Positions 24,747-33,075 of a stretch of 33,820 nt of DNA are shown piece by piece. Origin of the DNA: Chloroflexota bacterium (GTDB taxonomy: Bacteria > Chloroflexota > Dehalococcoidia > Lucifugimonadales > QGNO01). The notes beneath the pieces were generated by a model. The model saw only the letters and a program-made list of their open reading frames with translations. It was not told the DNA's origin and did not search any database. The DNA lies in contig QGNO01000019.1 of NCBI GenBank assembly GCA_003228195.2, positions 1-33,820 of the forward strand. The letters are read 5' to 3'. How positions within the stretch are numbered: the first letter of the stretch is position 1; the number at the start of each line of letters is the position of its first letter. A program made the position numbers and the translations under genes.

Positions 24747-25718
24747 ATGGTTTCTTTGCCGAATGAGGCACAGTTTCCGTATGAAAATTTGGATAGACTG
24801 GTGAGGGTGAAGATGCGACCTAGGGGCATGTCAACATTCTATCAAATCTCTGATTTTGTCTATGATATTGCAAAGGGCACCAATCCTATATCAATGGATA
24901 TCGCTATAGCGTTGGATCCAACCGAACCTAAGAACATAGGTTTATTCACCGGCGCTTCTTCGCCGGATCATTATCCTAACGGGGAAAATGACGGACCTTT
25001 AGGCACTATTGTTTTGGCAAATGCTTTACGACAGTTAGGCCATGACATAACTATCTATATAGACCCTCAGCTTAGACCAATTATTCATGCATTGATGGAA
25101 TATTACGGACAGACATATTCTATAATTACGTTAAAAATTGACTCGCCAGAAAAGAACCTAGAAGCTGCAAGTGGTCTCGATGTTGCGATAGCTGTTGAGA
25201 AGGCTGGTTCAAACCCAAACGGACATTTACATTCTATTACTGGAACCACGCGTGACGGGACTAGGGCTAAAGTAGATGAAATCTTTAATCAGGTACAAAA
25301 ACAAGGCGGTATAACTATAAGTTGTGCAGATGGTCACAATGAGATTGGGTTTGGTAAAGTATATGATGCAGTTGCGGCAGCCGCACCATGGACCACCGGG
25401 TGCAAATGTGAATGTGGGAAAGGTGTTATGAGTAATACCTCTGTTGACCATCTTTACGTCACCGGGATATCTAATTGGGGGGCCTATGCTGTAGTCGCGG
25501 CACTAGCGTTGTTTAACACTGACCCTACGTTGCTACATACCGAAAATGCAGAACGTGACATTGAGCAGCTGGCGTTAGATTATGACGTACGAGACGGATT
25601 CCTTGGAGCTGCTGGCTTGACCATGGATGGAGTTCCACTTGAGGCAAATCTGTCTATGCTTAACATGATGCGCAACTTGGTCGAGATATCGCTGCAGGAA
25701 TATGTAAGAAGTTTTTGA
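24747..25718 (+). CDS. D-glutamate cyclase-like protein (DUF4392 / GLUCM C-terminal-like)
   Basis: 323 residues with no N-terminal partner domain. Hallmarks: ENDGPLGTIVLANALRQLGH, DVAIAVEKAG, the signature SCADGHNEIGFGKVYDAV (family usually GDGGNEIGMG), VDHLYVTGISNWGAYAVVAA and VRDGFLGAAGLTMDG. In animals the homologous domain of DGLUCY converts D-glutamate to 5-oxo-D-proline. The bacterial role is little studied, so the reaction here is inferred. A good GGAGG lies just before ATG. It is 114 bases after proA and 37 bases before the DapA-family gene, all on the plus strand. Two Cys pairs (GCKCECGKG) form an unusual cluster near residue 218. Confidence 0.82.
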   Translation: MVSLPNEAQFPYENLDRLVRVKMRPRGMSTFYQISDFVYDIAKGTNPISMDIAIALDPTEPKNIGLFTGASSPDHYPNGENDGPLGTIVLANALRQLGHDITIYIDPQLRPIIHALMEYYGQTYSIITLKIDSPEKNLEAASGLDVAIAVEKAGSNPNGHLHSITGTTRDGTRAKVDEIFNQVQKQGGITISCADGHNEIGFGKVYDAVAAAAPWTTGCKCECGKGVMSNTSVDHLYVTGISNWGAYAVVAALALFNTDPTLLHTENAERDIEQLALDYDVRDGFLGAAGLTMDGVPLEANLSMLNMMRNLVEISLQEYVRSF

Positions 25719-25755
25719 GCTGCAGCTAAATAGAATTGATTGGAGAGGGAAATAT

Positions 25756-26646
25756 ATGGACATTCTTCATGGCGTGATAACTTCGATGCTAACCCCTTTT
25801 ACCCCGAGCCTTCAGGTGGATGAAGAGACTCTGGCAAGTGAAATTGAATATCAAATAGATGCCGGAGTGCATGGGATATGTGTTTTGGGAGGAACGGGAG
25901 AATCGCTTAGTTTGAATTGGGAAGAAAGGGAACAGGTTGTTAAGTCAGCGGTGCAGGTTGTAAGCGGGAGAGTGCCTTTGGTCGTAGGATGCTTTGTGCC
26001 CCTGGAGGAACAACTCATTACCTTTGCTAACAGGATCGAGGAACTCGGAGCGACAGCGATGATGCTGACCCCTCCACCGTTTTATAAGTCTACAGTGTCA
26101 CAATTCCAGTCCATGTTAAAGAGTATATCCTCTGGTACTAAACTCCCATTAGTAATCTATAATGCTCCGAAAAGGGCGGGAGTGAATCTCACTGGTCCAG
26201 AGATTTGCCAACTGGTTTCTGAGGTCCATTCAATTGTAGGAGTTAAGGACGCATCTGGTGGTATGACGGATTTGGTAAAGATCGGTAGTTCAATGAACCC
26301 TCGAGCAGCATTGCTTCAGGGTATGGATGACATTTTCTTACCTACTCTGGCAGCTGGTGGTCGGGGTGGAATTCTGGCTGTGGCTTCTCCTCTTCCTGAG
26401 TTGATGGTTAACATATATAACGATTGGAAGTCAGGGAATGTAGAAAGTGCCTTAACGCATCAGTTAAGCCTAATCCCGGTAATGAATGCTATTAATCGAG
26501 AGCCTATGCCTATACTAGTGAAAGAGGCGATGAAAGTAGTAGGGCGGCCTATGGGCGAAACGAGAAGGCCGTTGTACGAAGCAGCGGCTGATAATAAAAA
26601 AGAGCTATGGAGGGCAATGGAAGAAATTTTGTCGGTAAAGGCCTGA
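25756..26646 (+). CDS. DapA/N-acetylneuraminate lyase family aldolase
   Basis: 296 residues, a class I aldolase TIM barrel. Schiff-base Lys164 in GVKDASGG, Tyr135 and Arg140 in YNAPKRAG, and the carboxylate-binding GGTGES (Gly46, Thr47). True dihydrodipicolinate synthase has Thr-Thr at the last site; here the first Thr is Gly, as in keto-deoxy-sugar-acid lyases. Arg140 is where DapA has the arginine that binds semialdehyde, so DapA activity is not excluded. It may serve lysine synthesis with lysA or a catabolic aldol reaction. GGAGAGGGA before the ATG. It is last in the proB-proA-cyclase run, 55 bases from the convergent MaoC-like gene. Confidence 0.85.
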   Translation: MDILHGVITSMLTPFTPSLQVDEETLASEIEYQIDAGVHGICVLGGTGESLSLNWEEREQVVKSAVQVVSGRVPLVVGCFVPLEEQLITFANRIEELGATAMMLTPPPFYKSTVSQFQSMLKSISSGTKLPLVIYNAPKRAGVNLTGPEICQLVSEVHSIVGVKDASGGMTDLVKIGSSMNPRAALLQGMDDIFLPTLAAGGRGGILAVASPLPELMVNIYNDWKSGNVESALTHQLSLIPVMNAINREPMPILVKEAMKVVGRPMGETRRPLYEAAADNKKELWRAMEEILSVKA

Positions 26647-26701
26647 AGCTACCTCTAGCCTATTACTTCCAAAATGCCCTAAGCTCAGGCATTATCTAAT
26701 A

Positions 26702-28048
26702 TTAGTACCAGTCTTTGTAAAAGGTGTTGTAAGGGACGTAAGGCGGTTTTCCTTGATGCGGCACGGGTAGTTGTACAGGCCCTCCCTCTTTAGATGGGAG
26801 ATAAATTGTGGCTGTACCTATTAGCTGACTTTCTCCAACTTGGTTGCTACCGGTTATTCTGATGCCCACAGCGTAATACTTGGCTTTTCCTGGTGCGCCT
26901 CCTGGCTCGTTATCGCCAATTTGTTCTTCTGTGAATTTCTTGACAACCTCACCTGTATATAAACCAGCGTCTGCATAAAAAACTGGCCGCCTCATTCCGG
27001 TATACATCCGCCGGATAAAACCGTCATCTCCCATCCAGTTACGTAGCAGTTTCTGAGGTATTTGTACACGTTGGACACCACTGTCAAACGGGCCAGGAAG
27101 GCCTCTGTAAGGCGCCAGAAGTGCGTCATCATGCTCTATGCCCTTAGAATTCCAAGGCCATCTGGTCACAGGATTGTGCCGCATTTCATTCCATTTTCTG
27201 GCATTCTTATATGCTGGCTCAAAAGCGATAGCGTCACCAGATCCATCCTCACCACCAGTAGTACACGAACTAATTATGCCAGGCGCCATATGATCTTGAT
27301 GACTCCAGGGAGGCAATGCAAAAGTCCCCAGATTTTCGCCTATTTCTACATCCTCCCAGAATAGAGTTTCCGCGCCTCTTTGGGGCTGCTCTTTTAGCGT
27401 TTTTAATACATCGTTGATTTCGCCACTGCTATATTCGTGAGTTCCTCGCTCGTAAAGCATGTTTTCCCCGAGTCGATCGACGTCCATTGTTCTGGTGGCT
27501 CCCATTGACTCTTGAGGTACCATCGTTAGCGTTCCATAGCATTTTGCCGGAAGGTCTCCGTGGTAGTCCCAATACATTAGCTCAGTAACTAGGAAATAGA
27601 GCGTTCCTCTGGACCCCACTTTTTCGACTATTTCCTTGGTTTTCTTTGAGGAACGGAATCGGGACCCAACTCGCACCACATCGAAGAATTCCCAGGCAGT
27701 TCCTGAGAAGAAGTTAGCTACCGGGTATCCACCTTCCCTTCTAGCCCCATGGACTGCTGGGTAGCGTACTAATGCCAGTGCATTACCCGGTGCGATTTGA
27801 GCGCCATATCGAGTTTTCTTTCCATATTCGGGATCAGTGTAGAGTGGGTTGTTGTCTCCAATTGTCAAAGCGTAACCACTTATCGTTTTAGAGTCGAATT
27901 TGAATGCAGATTCGTAGTGAGGACCGCCTTGCTCATAGGGTGATGGTAAAGGAGGGGGCATGTTTTCCAGTGATTCAATGTCAATTTGTTCTCTGGTTTT
28001 CTCCAAGAATTCCTGTACTGCTTCCTCAAAGGTTTGTGATGTAGCCAT
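26702..28048 (-). CDS. MaoC-like (double hotdog) dehydratase/hydratase family protein
   Basis: 448 residues, two hotdog halves. The first half (about 45-200) carries YALTIGDNNPLYTDPEYG and the hot-dog helix AQIAPGNALAL. In (R)-hydratases the motif is GDxNPxH with catalytic Asp and His; here Asp65 is kept and the His is Tyr70. The second half opens with ETLFWEDVEIG and has FEPAYKNARKW, WMGDDGFIRR and GEVVKKF. It ends NTFYKDWY. The class adds or removes water from enoyl-CoA or acts on related thioesters; the substrate is unknown. ATG with GGGGAGAG upstream. It is a paralogue of the truncated gene at 33076 and convergent with the DapA-family gene. Confidence 0.85.
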   Translation of the reverse strand: MATSQTFEEAVQEFLEKTREQIDIESLENMPPPLPSPYEQGGPHYESAFKFDSKTISGYALTIGDNNPLYTDPEYGKKTRYGAQIAPGNALALVRYPAVHGARREGGYPVANFFSGTAWEFFDVVRVGSRFRSSKKTKEIVEKVGSRGTLYFLVTELMYWDYHGDLPAKCYGTLTMVPQESMGATRTMDVDRLGENMLYERGTHEYSSGEINDVLKTLKEQPQRGAETLFWEDVEIGENLGTFALPPWSHQDHMAPGIISSCTTGGEDGSGDAIAFEPAYKNARKWNEMRHNPVTRWPWNSKGIEHDDALLAPYRGLPGPFDSGVQRVQIPQKLLRNWMGDDGFIRRMYTGMRRPVFYADAGLYTGEVVKKFTEEQIGDNEPGGAPGKAKYYAVGIRITGSNQVGESQLIGTATIYLPSKEGGPVQLPVPHQGKPPYVPYNTFYKDWY

Positions 28049-28179
28049 ATTTAGCTCTCCCCTATGGTTTGGACTGGTCGCAATTCGGATGATATAGCTA
28101 ACCTGCTAAACGAGCAAGGTGTTTATTAGTGCGTCAGTGGTTAGTTGTGCAAATATTGTGAAACTGCTCATAGGACATT

Positions 28180-29472
28180 TTATGTAGGAATTCGAGGCTG
28201 AGATAAAGCCACATCTTCTTGATCAGGGAAGGTGATTTTTCGTCGGATGGCCGGGGCGAAAGTTATTATGGCTATCATGCAACAAATCCCAATAATGCAA
28301 TTTACCGTAACGCCTATAGGAGCACTCCATATTTCCGCCATTGCTCCTAGTAGGAGGAATCCAATTGGTGCGAATCCTATTGCTACCATATTTACCCCCA
28401 TCGAGCGACCCCGCATTTCATATGGGGCTCCAAGGAGCATTAAAACTGGTTGCATTACAGTGAATCCTGCAAAGGAAAGCCCCGATACCATCAATAGCAA
28501 AATGGACATCGTAAAATTATTAGATAAAGAGAATAATAAAATAGTTATTGCTGCTATGATAGTTCCATACGTGTAAATTCGCCCTGGACTTTGAATAGTT
28601 CGACGTGAAGCTAGGAAGAGTGCCCCAATAAGCGCGCCTAGGCCGTCCGCCCCAGCGAGAATACCCATTGATGTTTCGTTTACTTGTAACACGTCTCTGG
28701 CGAAAACTGGGATCATAACCATGAATGGGAAAATGAAAAGATTCGCTGTGATAGTTATTAATGAAGTTCCGAGGAGAACAGGCTCTTTTAGTACAAAGCG
28801 GATGCCCTTTGATAGTAGTTTAGCTATAGACTCCGTCCTAATTTGAACTTGTCGCTGGGGTGCTCTCACCGGAATGATAAATAGAAACCCTAATATATAA
28901 AGTATCGATAAAGCCAAAGTTGCCCCTGCGCTCCCAGTTAATGTCAAAAGTAGGCCTCCACAGATTGGCCCAACCATTTTGCTAGCAGTCATCGCTGCCA
29001 TATCGAGTGACATAGCGTTTGTCAGTTTTTTTGAACCTACTAGGTCCTGCACTAGCGAGCTACGAGACGGGAATGTGTTTACGAAGCACATCCCCATAGC
29101 CAAAGTAATAACTGCAATATACCAAAAAGTTATTAAGTTACGAGCAACAAGCACGAAGAGAAGTACTGACAATGTCGCATTTAAGCCTTCCGCTAGTAGA
29201 ATGATTAATTTACGATTAAGGCGATCAGCAATGATGCCTGCAGGTAGGCCTAGAATCGGCATAGCGGCCATACGAAAGAAGCCCAGAGTTCCTACTAGAA
29301 ATGGTGAATTAGTTACGTCTAAAATGATCCATCCCAGGACTATTAACTCCATCCATCTCGCATTAAATCTAAGTAATCCTGCGATCCATAACAGTCTAAA
29401 GTTTCTGTTAAACAAAACACTGAAGGGGCCGGCTTTGCTCAGAAGTGGGTCACTTTTCGCTAATTCGCTCAT
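28180..29472 (-). CDS. MFS transporter (MFS_3/EntS-like)
   Basis: 430 residues, about 12 membrane segments. The loop-2 motif between segments 2 and 3 is GIIADRLNRK (the family's GxxxDRxxRR). NFRLLWIAGLLRFNARWMEL and TNSPFLVGTLGF are the start shared with the other two MFS genes in this cluster. This subfamily includes multidrug and siderophore exporters. The direction and substrate are not readable. ATG start. The EamA gene upstream ends one base before it, so the two are co-transcribed. The C-terminal tail (PDQEDVALSQPRIPT) is polar. Confidence 0.9.
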   Translation of the reverse strand: MSELAKSDPLLSKAGPFSVLFNRNFRLLWIAGLLRFNARWMELIVLGWIILDVTNSPFLVGTLGFFRMAAMPILGLPAGIIADRLNRKLIILLAEGLNATLSVLLFVLVARNLITFWYIAVITLAMGMCFVNTFPSRSSLVQDLVGSKKLTNAMSLDMAAMTASKMVGPICGGLLLTLTGSAGATLALSILYILGFLFIIPVRAPQRQVQIRTESIAKLLSKGIRFVLKEPVLLGTSLITITANLFIFPFMVMIPVFARDVLQVNETSMGILAGADGLGALIGALFLASRRTIQSPGRIYTYGTIIAAITILLFSLSNNFTMSILLLMVSGLSFAGFTVMQPVLMLLGAPYEMRGRSMGVNMVAIGFAPIGFLLLGAMAEIWSAPIGVTVNCIIGICCMIAIITFAPAIRRKITFPDQEDVALSQPRIPT

Positions 29473-29473
29473 A

Positions 29474-30331
29474 TCAGGCTAAAGTGAATGACATCACTGA
29501 TATGGAAGCGAATATCAGGCCTACTATTAGACCGCGAGTCAGCTTTTCCTTTAGGAAAAATACAGCCAGGATTGCTGTGAACACGAAGCTCAATTGAGTT
29601 AACGGGAAGTTTATGGAAACGTCCCCAGTTCGCAGTGATTCTATCAATAGAAGCGACCAAGACAATTGAAGCAAACCTACAAATGGCGCCATCTTAAGAG
29701 TGATCCCATTGGGTCTCAATTTTTTTCTTATGATCATTTGTGTAAATGCAGAAGTCAAAAATGTAAGTGTTGATACAATTATCAGTGGGATGGTTGTACT
29801 ACCTTGATTAATGGCTTCCTTTTGCAGAATTCCTGCGATAGCAAATGAGACTGTGGCAACCAGCAAGATAAGCATGGAGCGCCTGCCATTGGTTTGTTCA
29901 CCGGAACGTAACGCAGTTTTATTCACTAGTGACAGTACTCCGATCACTGCTGTAATGATTCCCGTCACTTTTGGAAGTGTGAGTGGTTCATGCAATATGA
30001 CTATTGCGGCAATGGACGTCAGGACAAAGCTAAGACGAAAAATTGGGGCGTTAACACTGGCCGAACCGTCTCGCAGGCTTGTGACGAAAAGAAAGATCCC
30101 TAAGTAGCTGAATAGGCCCAGAGGTAAACCGAATGTCCAGGTAGACGGAAGTATAGAAGAGACTTGGCCGCTCACTATAGCGATCAACCAGATAGTAATG
30201 GCAAATGTTGCAGATTGATAGAAAAGAAATGTAGACGGGTATATACCTCTCTTTTGAACTACTTTGTAAATCAAATCTGCTATGGCGCCCATGATCATTG
30301 CACCTAGAGCTAGAAGTATTGAGTAGTTCAT
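29474..30331 (-). CDS. EamA/DMT-superfamily transporter
   Basis: 285 residues from the ATG at 30331 (a TTG directly upstream is possible), ten hydrophobic segments in two five-segment EamA repeats. The inverted-repeat symmetry shows in LSFVLTSIAAIVILHEPLTL and LSFVFTAILAVFFLKEKLT, each with the conserved Glu before the last helix. DMT carriers export or take up amino acids, nucleosides or drugs; the substrate is unknown. It is divergent from the MFS gene at 30459 across 127 bases. Confidence 0.9.
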   Translation of the reverse strand: MNYSILLALGAMIMGAIADLIYKVVQKRGIYPSTFLFYQSATFAITIWLIAIVSGQVSSILPSTWTFGLPLGLFSYLGIFLFVTSLRDGSASVNAPIFRLSFVLTSIAAIVILHEPLTLPKVTGIITAVIGVLSLVNKTALRSGEQTNGRRSMLILLVATVSFAIAGILQKEAINQGSTTIPLIIVSTLTFLTSAFTQMIIRKKLRPNGITLKMAPFVGLLQLSWSLLLIESLRTGDVSINFPLTQLSFVFTAILAVFFLKEKLTRGLIVGLIFASISVMSFTLA

Positions 30332-30458
30332 CAAAGATGTCTTCTGTGGGAAATAACCGTTGACCTATACAAGTACGGTTGAACAGCTTCGACACTATAC
30401 ATTAGATTTTATGAAAAACAAACGACTCTTTTATTGTGCTACTCTGCACCTTGTTGTT

Positions 30459-31685
30459 ATGGATCAAAATCAAACAAAGTATCGTGCCGCTCTCCTGCAA
30501 ATTTTCCAGTACAGAGATTTTCGTGTTTTAGGGCTAAACTCTATTTTCAGTTCGTTTGGTGGGATGGGTGAAACCGTTGCAATAGGTTGGATCGTTCTGG
30601 AATTGACAGATTCACCTTTCATGGTAGGTGTGGTTATGGCCCTAAAAATGGGGCCGCATTTATTCCTTGGAATTGTCGCTGGCGCAGTTGTAGATATGGT
30701 AGACCGCAGAACATTCATGCCATTTATCAGCGCTTTGACAGCGTTGCCGAATATCATAATTGCTTTGCTTTTAATGGCGGATTTGCTTGAGTTATGGCAT
30801 CTTCTTTTATTGATTTTACTATCTGGATGCCTTAATCCCTTTTCCGCGACTACAAGGCAAAGTTTCGCTTACGATATCGTTGGTCCGGCTCTAGCCATGC
30901 AGGGGCTAGCTGGGCTGACGATGCTGTCTAGAGTGGGTGGAATGATAGGGGCAGGACTAGTAGGGGTGGCTATAGGCCGTTCTGGGCTGGGGGTTGCTTT
31001 TATGATTATCGGGATTGCTCAACTGTTGAGTGGTGGAGTTATGCTTCTTGCTAAATCTGCAGGCCAAGCGGCACCAACCGAAAGAGAGTCAATAATTGAC
31101 AATTTGAAGGGATTTGTGAAAGAGATTCGCACCAACAAGGCACTTTCACAACTTGTTTTATTGGTTGGAGCAGTAGAAATGTTGGGGTTTTCCCATATGA
31201 CACTTCTTCCTAGTTTGGCGCGTGATGTACTCAAAGTGGGGCCTGAAGGGTTGGGGGTCATGAATAGCATAAAGGGAGCAGGTGCATTGTTAGGATTGGC
31301 AGTGTTTGCATCTGTAGGCGATGTGCGTAGGAAAGGACTGCTCTTTCTACTTGTGCTACATGTATTTGGAATTGCCATTGTTTTTCTGGGATTAAGTAAG
31401 ACGTTGATATTAACAGTCATGATTTTGATTGTAGTTAGCACTATGACCGCACTGTCAGATGTTTTGTCTCAGGGACTAATGCAATTGAACGTTCCAAACA
31501 AGCTGCGTGGCCGCGCAATGGGATCTTGGCTTTTTGCTATAGGTACTTCTCCTTTGGGGTATTTAGAGATAGGTGCTTTAGCGTCTTTCGCGAGTGTTGG
31601 GATAGCACTAATGGTTAACGGTCTGGGTGTGGTTATATTGGCTGCTGGAGTGACATTGGTTTCGTCTAGGATAAGAAAATTATGA
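30459..31685 (+). CDS. MFS transporter (MFS_3/EntS-like)
   Basis: 408 residues from the ATG at 30459 (MDQNQTKYRAALL), chosen because the upstream 33 codons open with a TTG and do not resemble the paralogues' N-termini. About 12 membrane segments. FQYRDFRVLGLNSIFSSF and GWIVLELTDSPFMVGV match the start of the other two MFS genes; the loop-2 motif is GAVVDMVDRR, with the first Asp kept. The second half repeats LPSLARDVLKVGPEGLGV and RGRAMGSW. Likely exporter; substrate unknown. It heads a tandem with the MFS gene at 31769 (83-base gap). Confidence 0.88.
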   Translation: MDQNQTKYRAALLQIFQYRDFRVLGLNSIFSSFGGMGETVAIGWIVLELTDSPFMVGVVMALKMGPHLFLGIVAGAVVDMVDRRTFMPFISALTALPNIIIALLLMADLLELWHLLLLILLSGCLNPFSATTRQSFAYDIVGPALAMQGLAGLTMLSRVGGMIGAGLVGVAIGRSGLGVAFMIIGIAQLLSGGVMLLAKSAGQAAPTERESIIDNLKGFVKEIRTNKALSQLVLLVGAVEMLGFSHMTLLPSLARDVLKVGPEGLGVMNSIKGAGALLGLAVFASVGDVRRKGLLFLLVLHVFGIAIVFLGLSKTLILTVMILIVVSTMTALSDVLSQGLMQLNVPNKLRGRAMGSWLFAIGTSPLGYLEIGALASFASVGIALMVNGLGVVILAAGVTLVSSRIRKL

Positions 31686-31768
31686 TTCAACTGATTTTTA
31701 TTGTATGCCCTGATATCATTCTTGGATTCATTCCCGCTATCTCGGAGTGTAGTTAATCAACGATTCTT

Positions 31769-32980
31769 ATGGCAAAAACTGTATTATTCGATTCATTTAA
31801 ACGTCGCAACTTTCGATTTTTTATAGCATCAGAATCCCTGACTCGTATTGGGGATCAGATAGAGACCGTAGTACTGGTATGGGTTGTCCTAGTTGAGACT
31901 GGCCAACCAGCATTGTTAGGCGTCTTCGCTGCCCTAAGATTTCTTGGAACTCTCATTGCGCCCGTTTTTGGTGAACTGGTAGATAGATATGACAGGCGGA
32001 TGCTGATGGTTTCCGGACGGTTGGTATCTGCCCTAATTGCTGCCATCATACTTGTGATCGCTTTCTCAGGCGCTCTCCAAATCTGGCACCTTTTTATCTT
32101 ATCCACTATTTCTGGATTTGCGCGGACATTTAGCAATGTAATGAGGGAAGTTTTGACCGCTGATGTCGTTGAGCCCAGACTATTTGCCAATGCAATTGGA
32201 TTGACAAGATCAGCTACTGACATAATGCACATGACAGGGCCTCTGATGGGTGGGCTTTTGTTAAAGTGGTATGGAGTCGGCCCAGCATATATCCCGGTTG
32301 TATTTGTGTATTTGGCGTCTGCATTTGCAGGATATAAGTTGCTGTTGCCGCAGAGAGACCAAGAACCAACCGGAAAGTCGATGTGGCATAATATTTTAGA
32401 AGCTGGGAGTTATATCAAACGTCACGAAGTAGTAGCGGCTTTACTTTTCATGGCGTTCCTCACGAATTTGACTGCTCTATCTGTAAAGGACGTGCTATTG
32501 CCTGTATTCGCACGATTAGTTCTTGATATTGGACCTGACGGCTTGGGTCGTCTTGTGTCCTCTTTGTTTGCTGGCGCTTTCGTTGGATCCCTTGGATTGG
32601 CTGGGTTAACTCGGTTGCAGAGAGGAGGGGGCTTCCTTATTGTCTCCTCATTTTGCTGGCATGGAATATTTATTGCATTTGCCTTTTCATCATGGGTGAA
32701 TGTCTCGATGGCGATTCTGTTTGTGGTTGGGATATTTCAGTCTTTCACCATGGTTACCATGGCCACGTTATTGATCAGGGTAACTTCACAAGAGATGCGT
32801 GGCAGAGTAATGGGTGTTAGGTCACTTGCAGTTTATGGCTTGCCTATGGGGCTCCTTATCGCAGGAACTATATCTGGCTCGTTGGGTGCTCCAAGCGCGA
32901 TGCTATTTAACGCGGTGGTTGGTTTACTAGCCACGTTAGTGATCGCGATGTGGCTTAGGAAGTTGTGGTATGCGAATTAA
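31769..32980 (+). CDS. MFS transporter (MFS_3/EntS-like)
   Basis: 403 residues, about 12 membrane segments. FKRRNFRFFIASESLTRIGD and WVVLVETGQPALLGVF align with the other two exporters; loop 2 is GELVDRYDRR. The C-terminal half has LPVFARLVLDIGPDGLGRLV and EMRGRVMGVRSLAVYG. The second of the plus-strand pair, convergent with the truncated MaoC-like gene and closed by a long perfect hairpin. ATG start; no strong Shine-Dalgarno. Confidence 0.9.
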   Translation: MAKTVLFDSFKRRNFRFFIASESLTRIGDQIETVVLVWVVLVETGQPALLGVFAALRFLGTLIAPVFGELVDRYDRRMLMVSGRLVSALIAAIILVIAFSGALQIWHLFILSTISGFARTFSNVMREVLTADVVEPRLFANAIGLTRSATDIMHMTGPLMGGLLLKWYGVGPAYIPVVFVYLASAFAGYKLLLPQRDQEPTGKSMWHNILEAGSYIKRHEVVAALLFMAFLTNLTALSVKDVLLPVFARLVLDIGPDGLGRLVSSLFAGAFVGSLGLAGLTRLQRGGGFLIVSSFCWHGIFIAFAFSSWVNVSMAILFVVGIFQSFTMVTMATLLIRVTSQEMRGRVMGVRSLAVYGLPMGLLIAGTISGSLGAPSAMLFNAVVGLLATLVIAMWLRKLWYAN

Positions 32981-33029
32981 TGATAGGGCGGTTCGCATCT
33001 GTAGCGTCTGATTCAATTTGATTTAGAGC

Positions 33030-33070
33030 GTACAAGTGGGGCACTGGACTCTCCAGTGCCCCACTTGTAC
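33030..33070. terminator. Perfect 19-bp hairpin between convergent genes
   Basis: 33030-33048 and 33052-33070 are exact reverse complements (arm begins GTACAAGTGGGG, ends GCACTGGA) around a 3-base loop CTC. It starts 6 bases after the stop of the MaoC-like gene on the minus strand and 50 bases after the MFS stop on the plus strand. The tails are only weakly T-rich on the plus strand (TTCTATTAAT), so it may act as a bidirectional terminator, an mRNA 3' stabiliser, or be a copy of a dispersed palindromic repeat. Confidence 0.75.
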
Positions 33071-33075
33071 TTCTA

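Noticed and set aside
26641-26693. Imperfect stem (GCCTGAAGCT with AGCTCAGGC) between the aldolase and the MaoC-like gene
   Set aside because: The loop is about 30 bases, the stem has a bulge and no T run follows.
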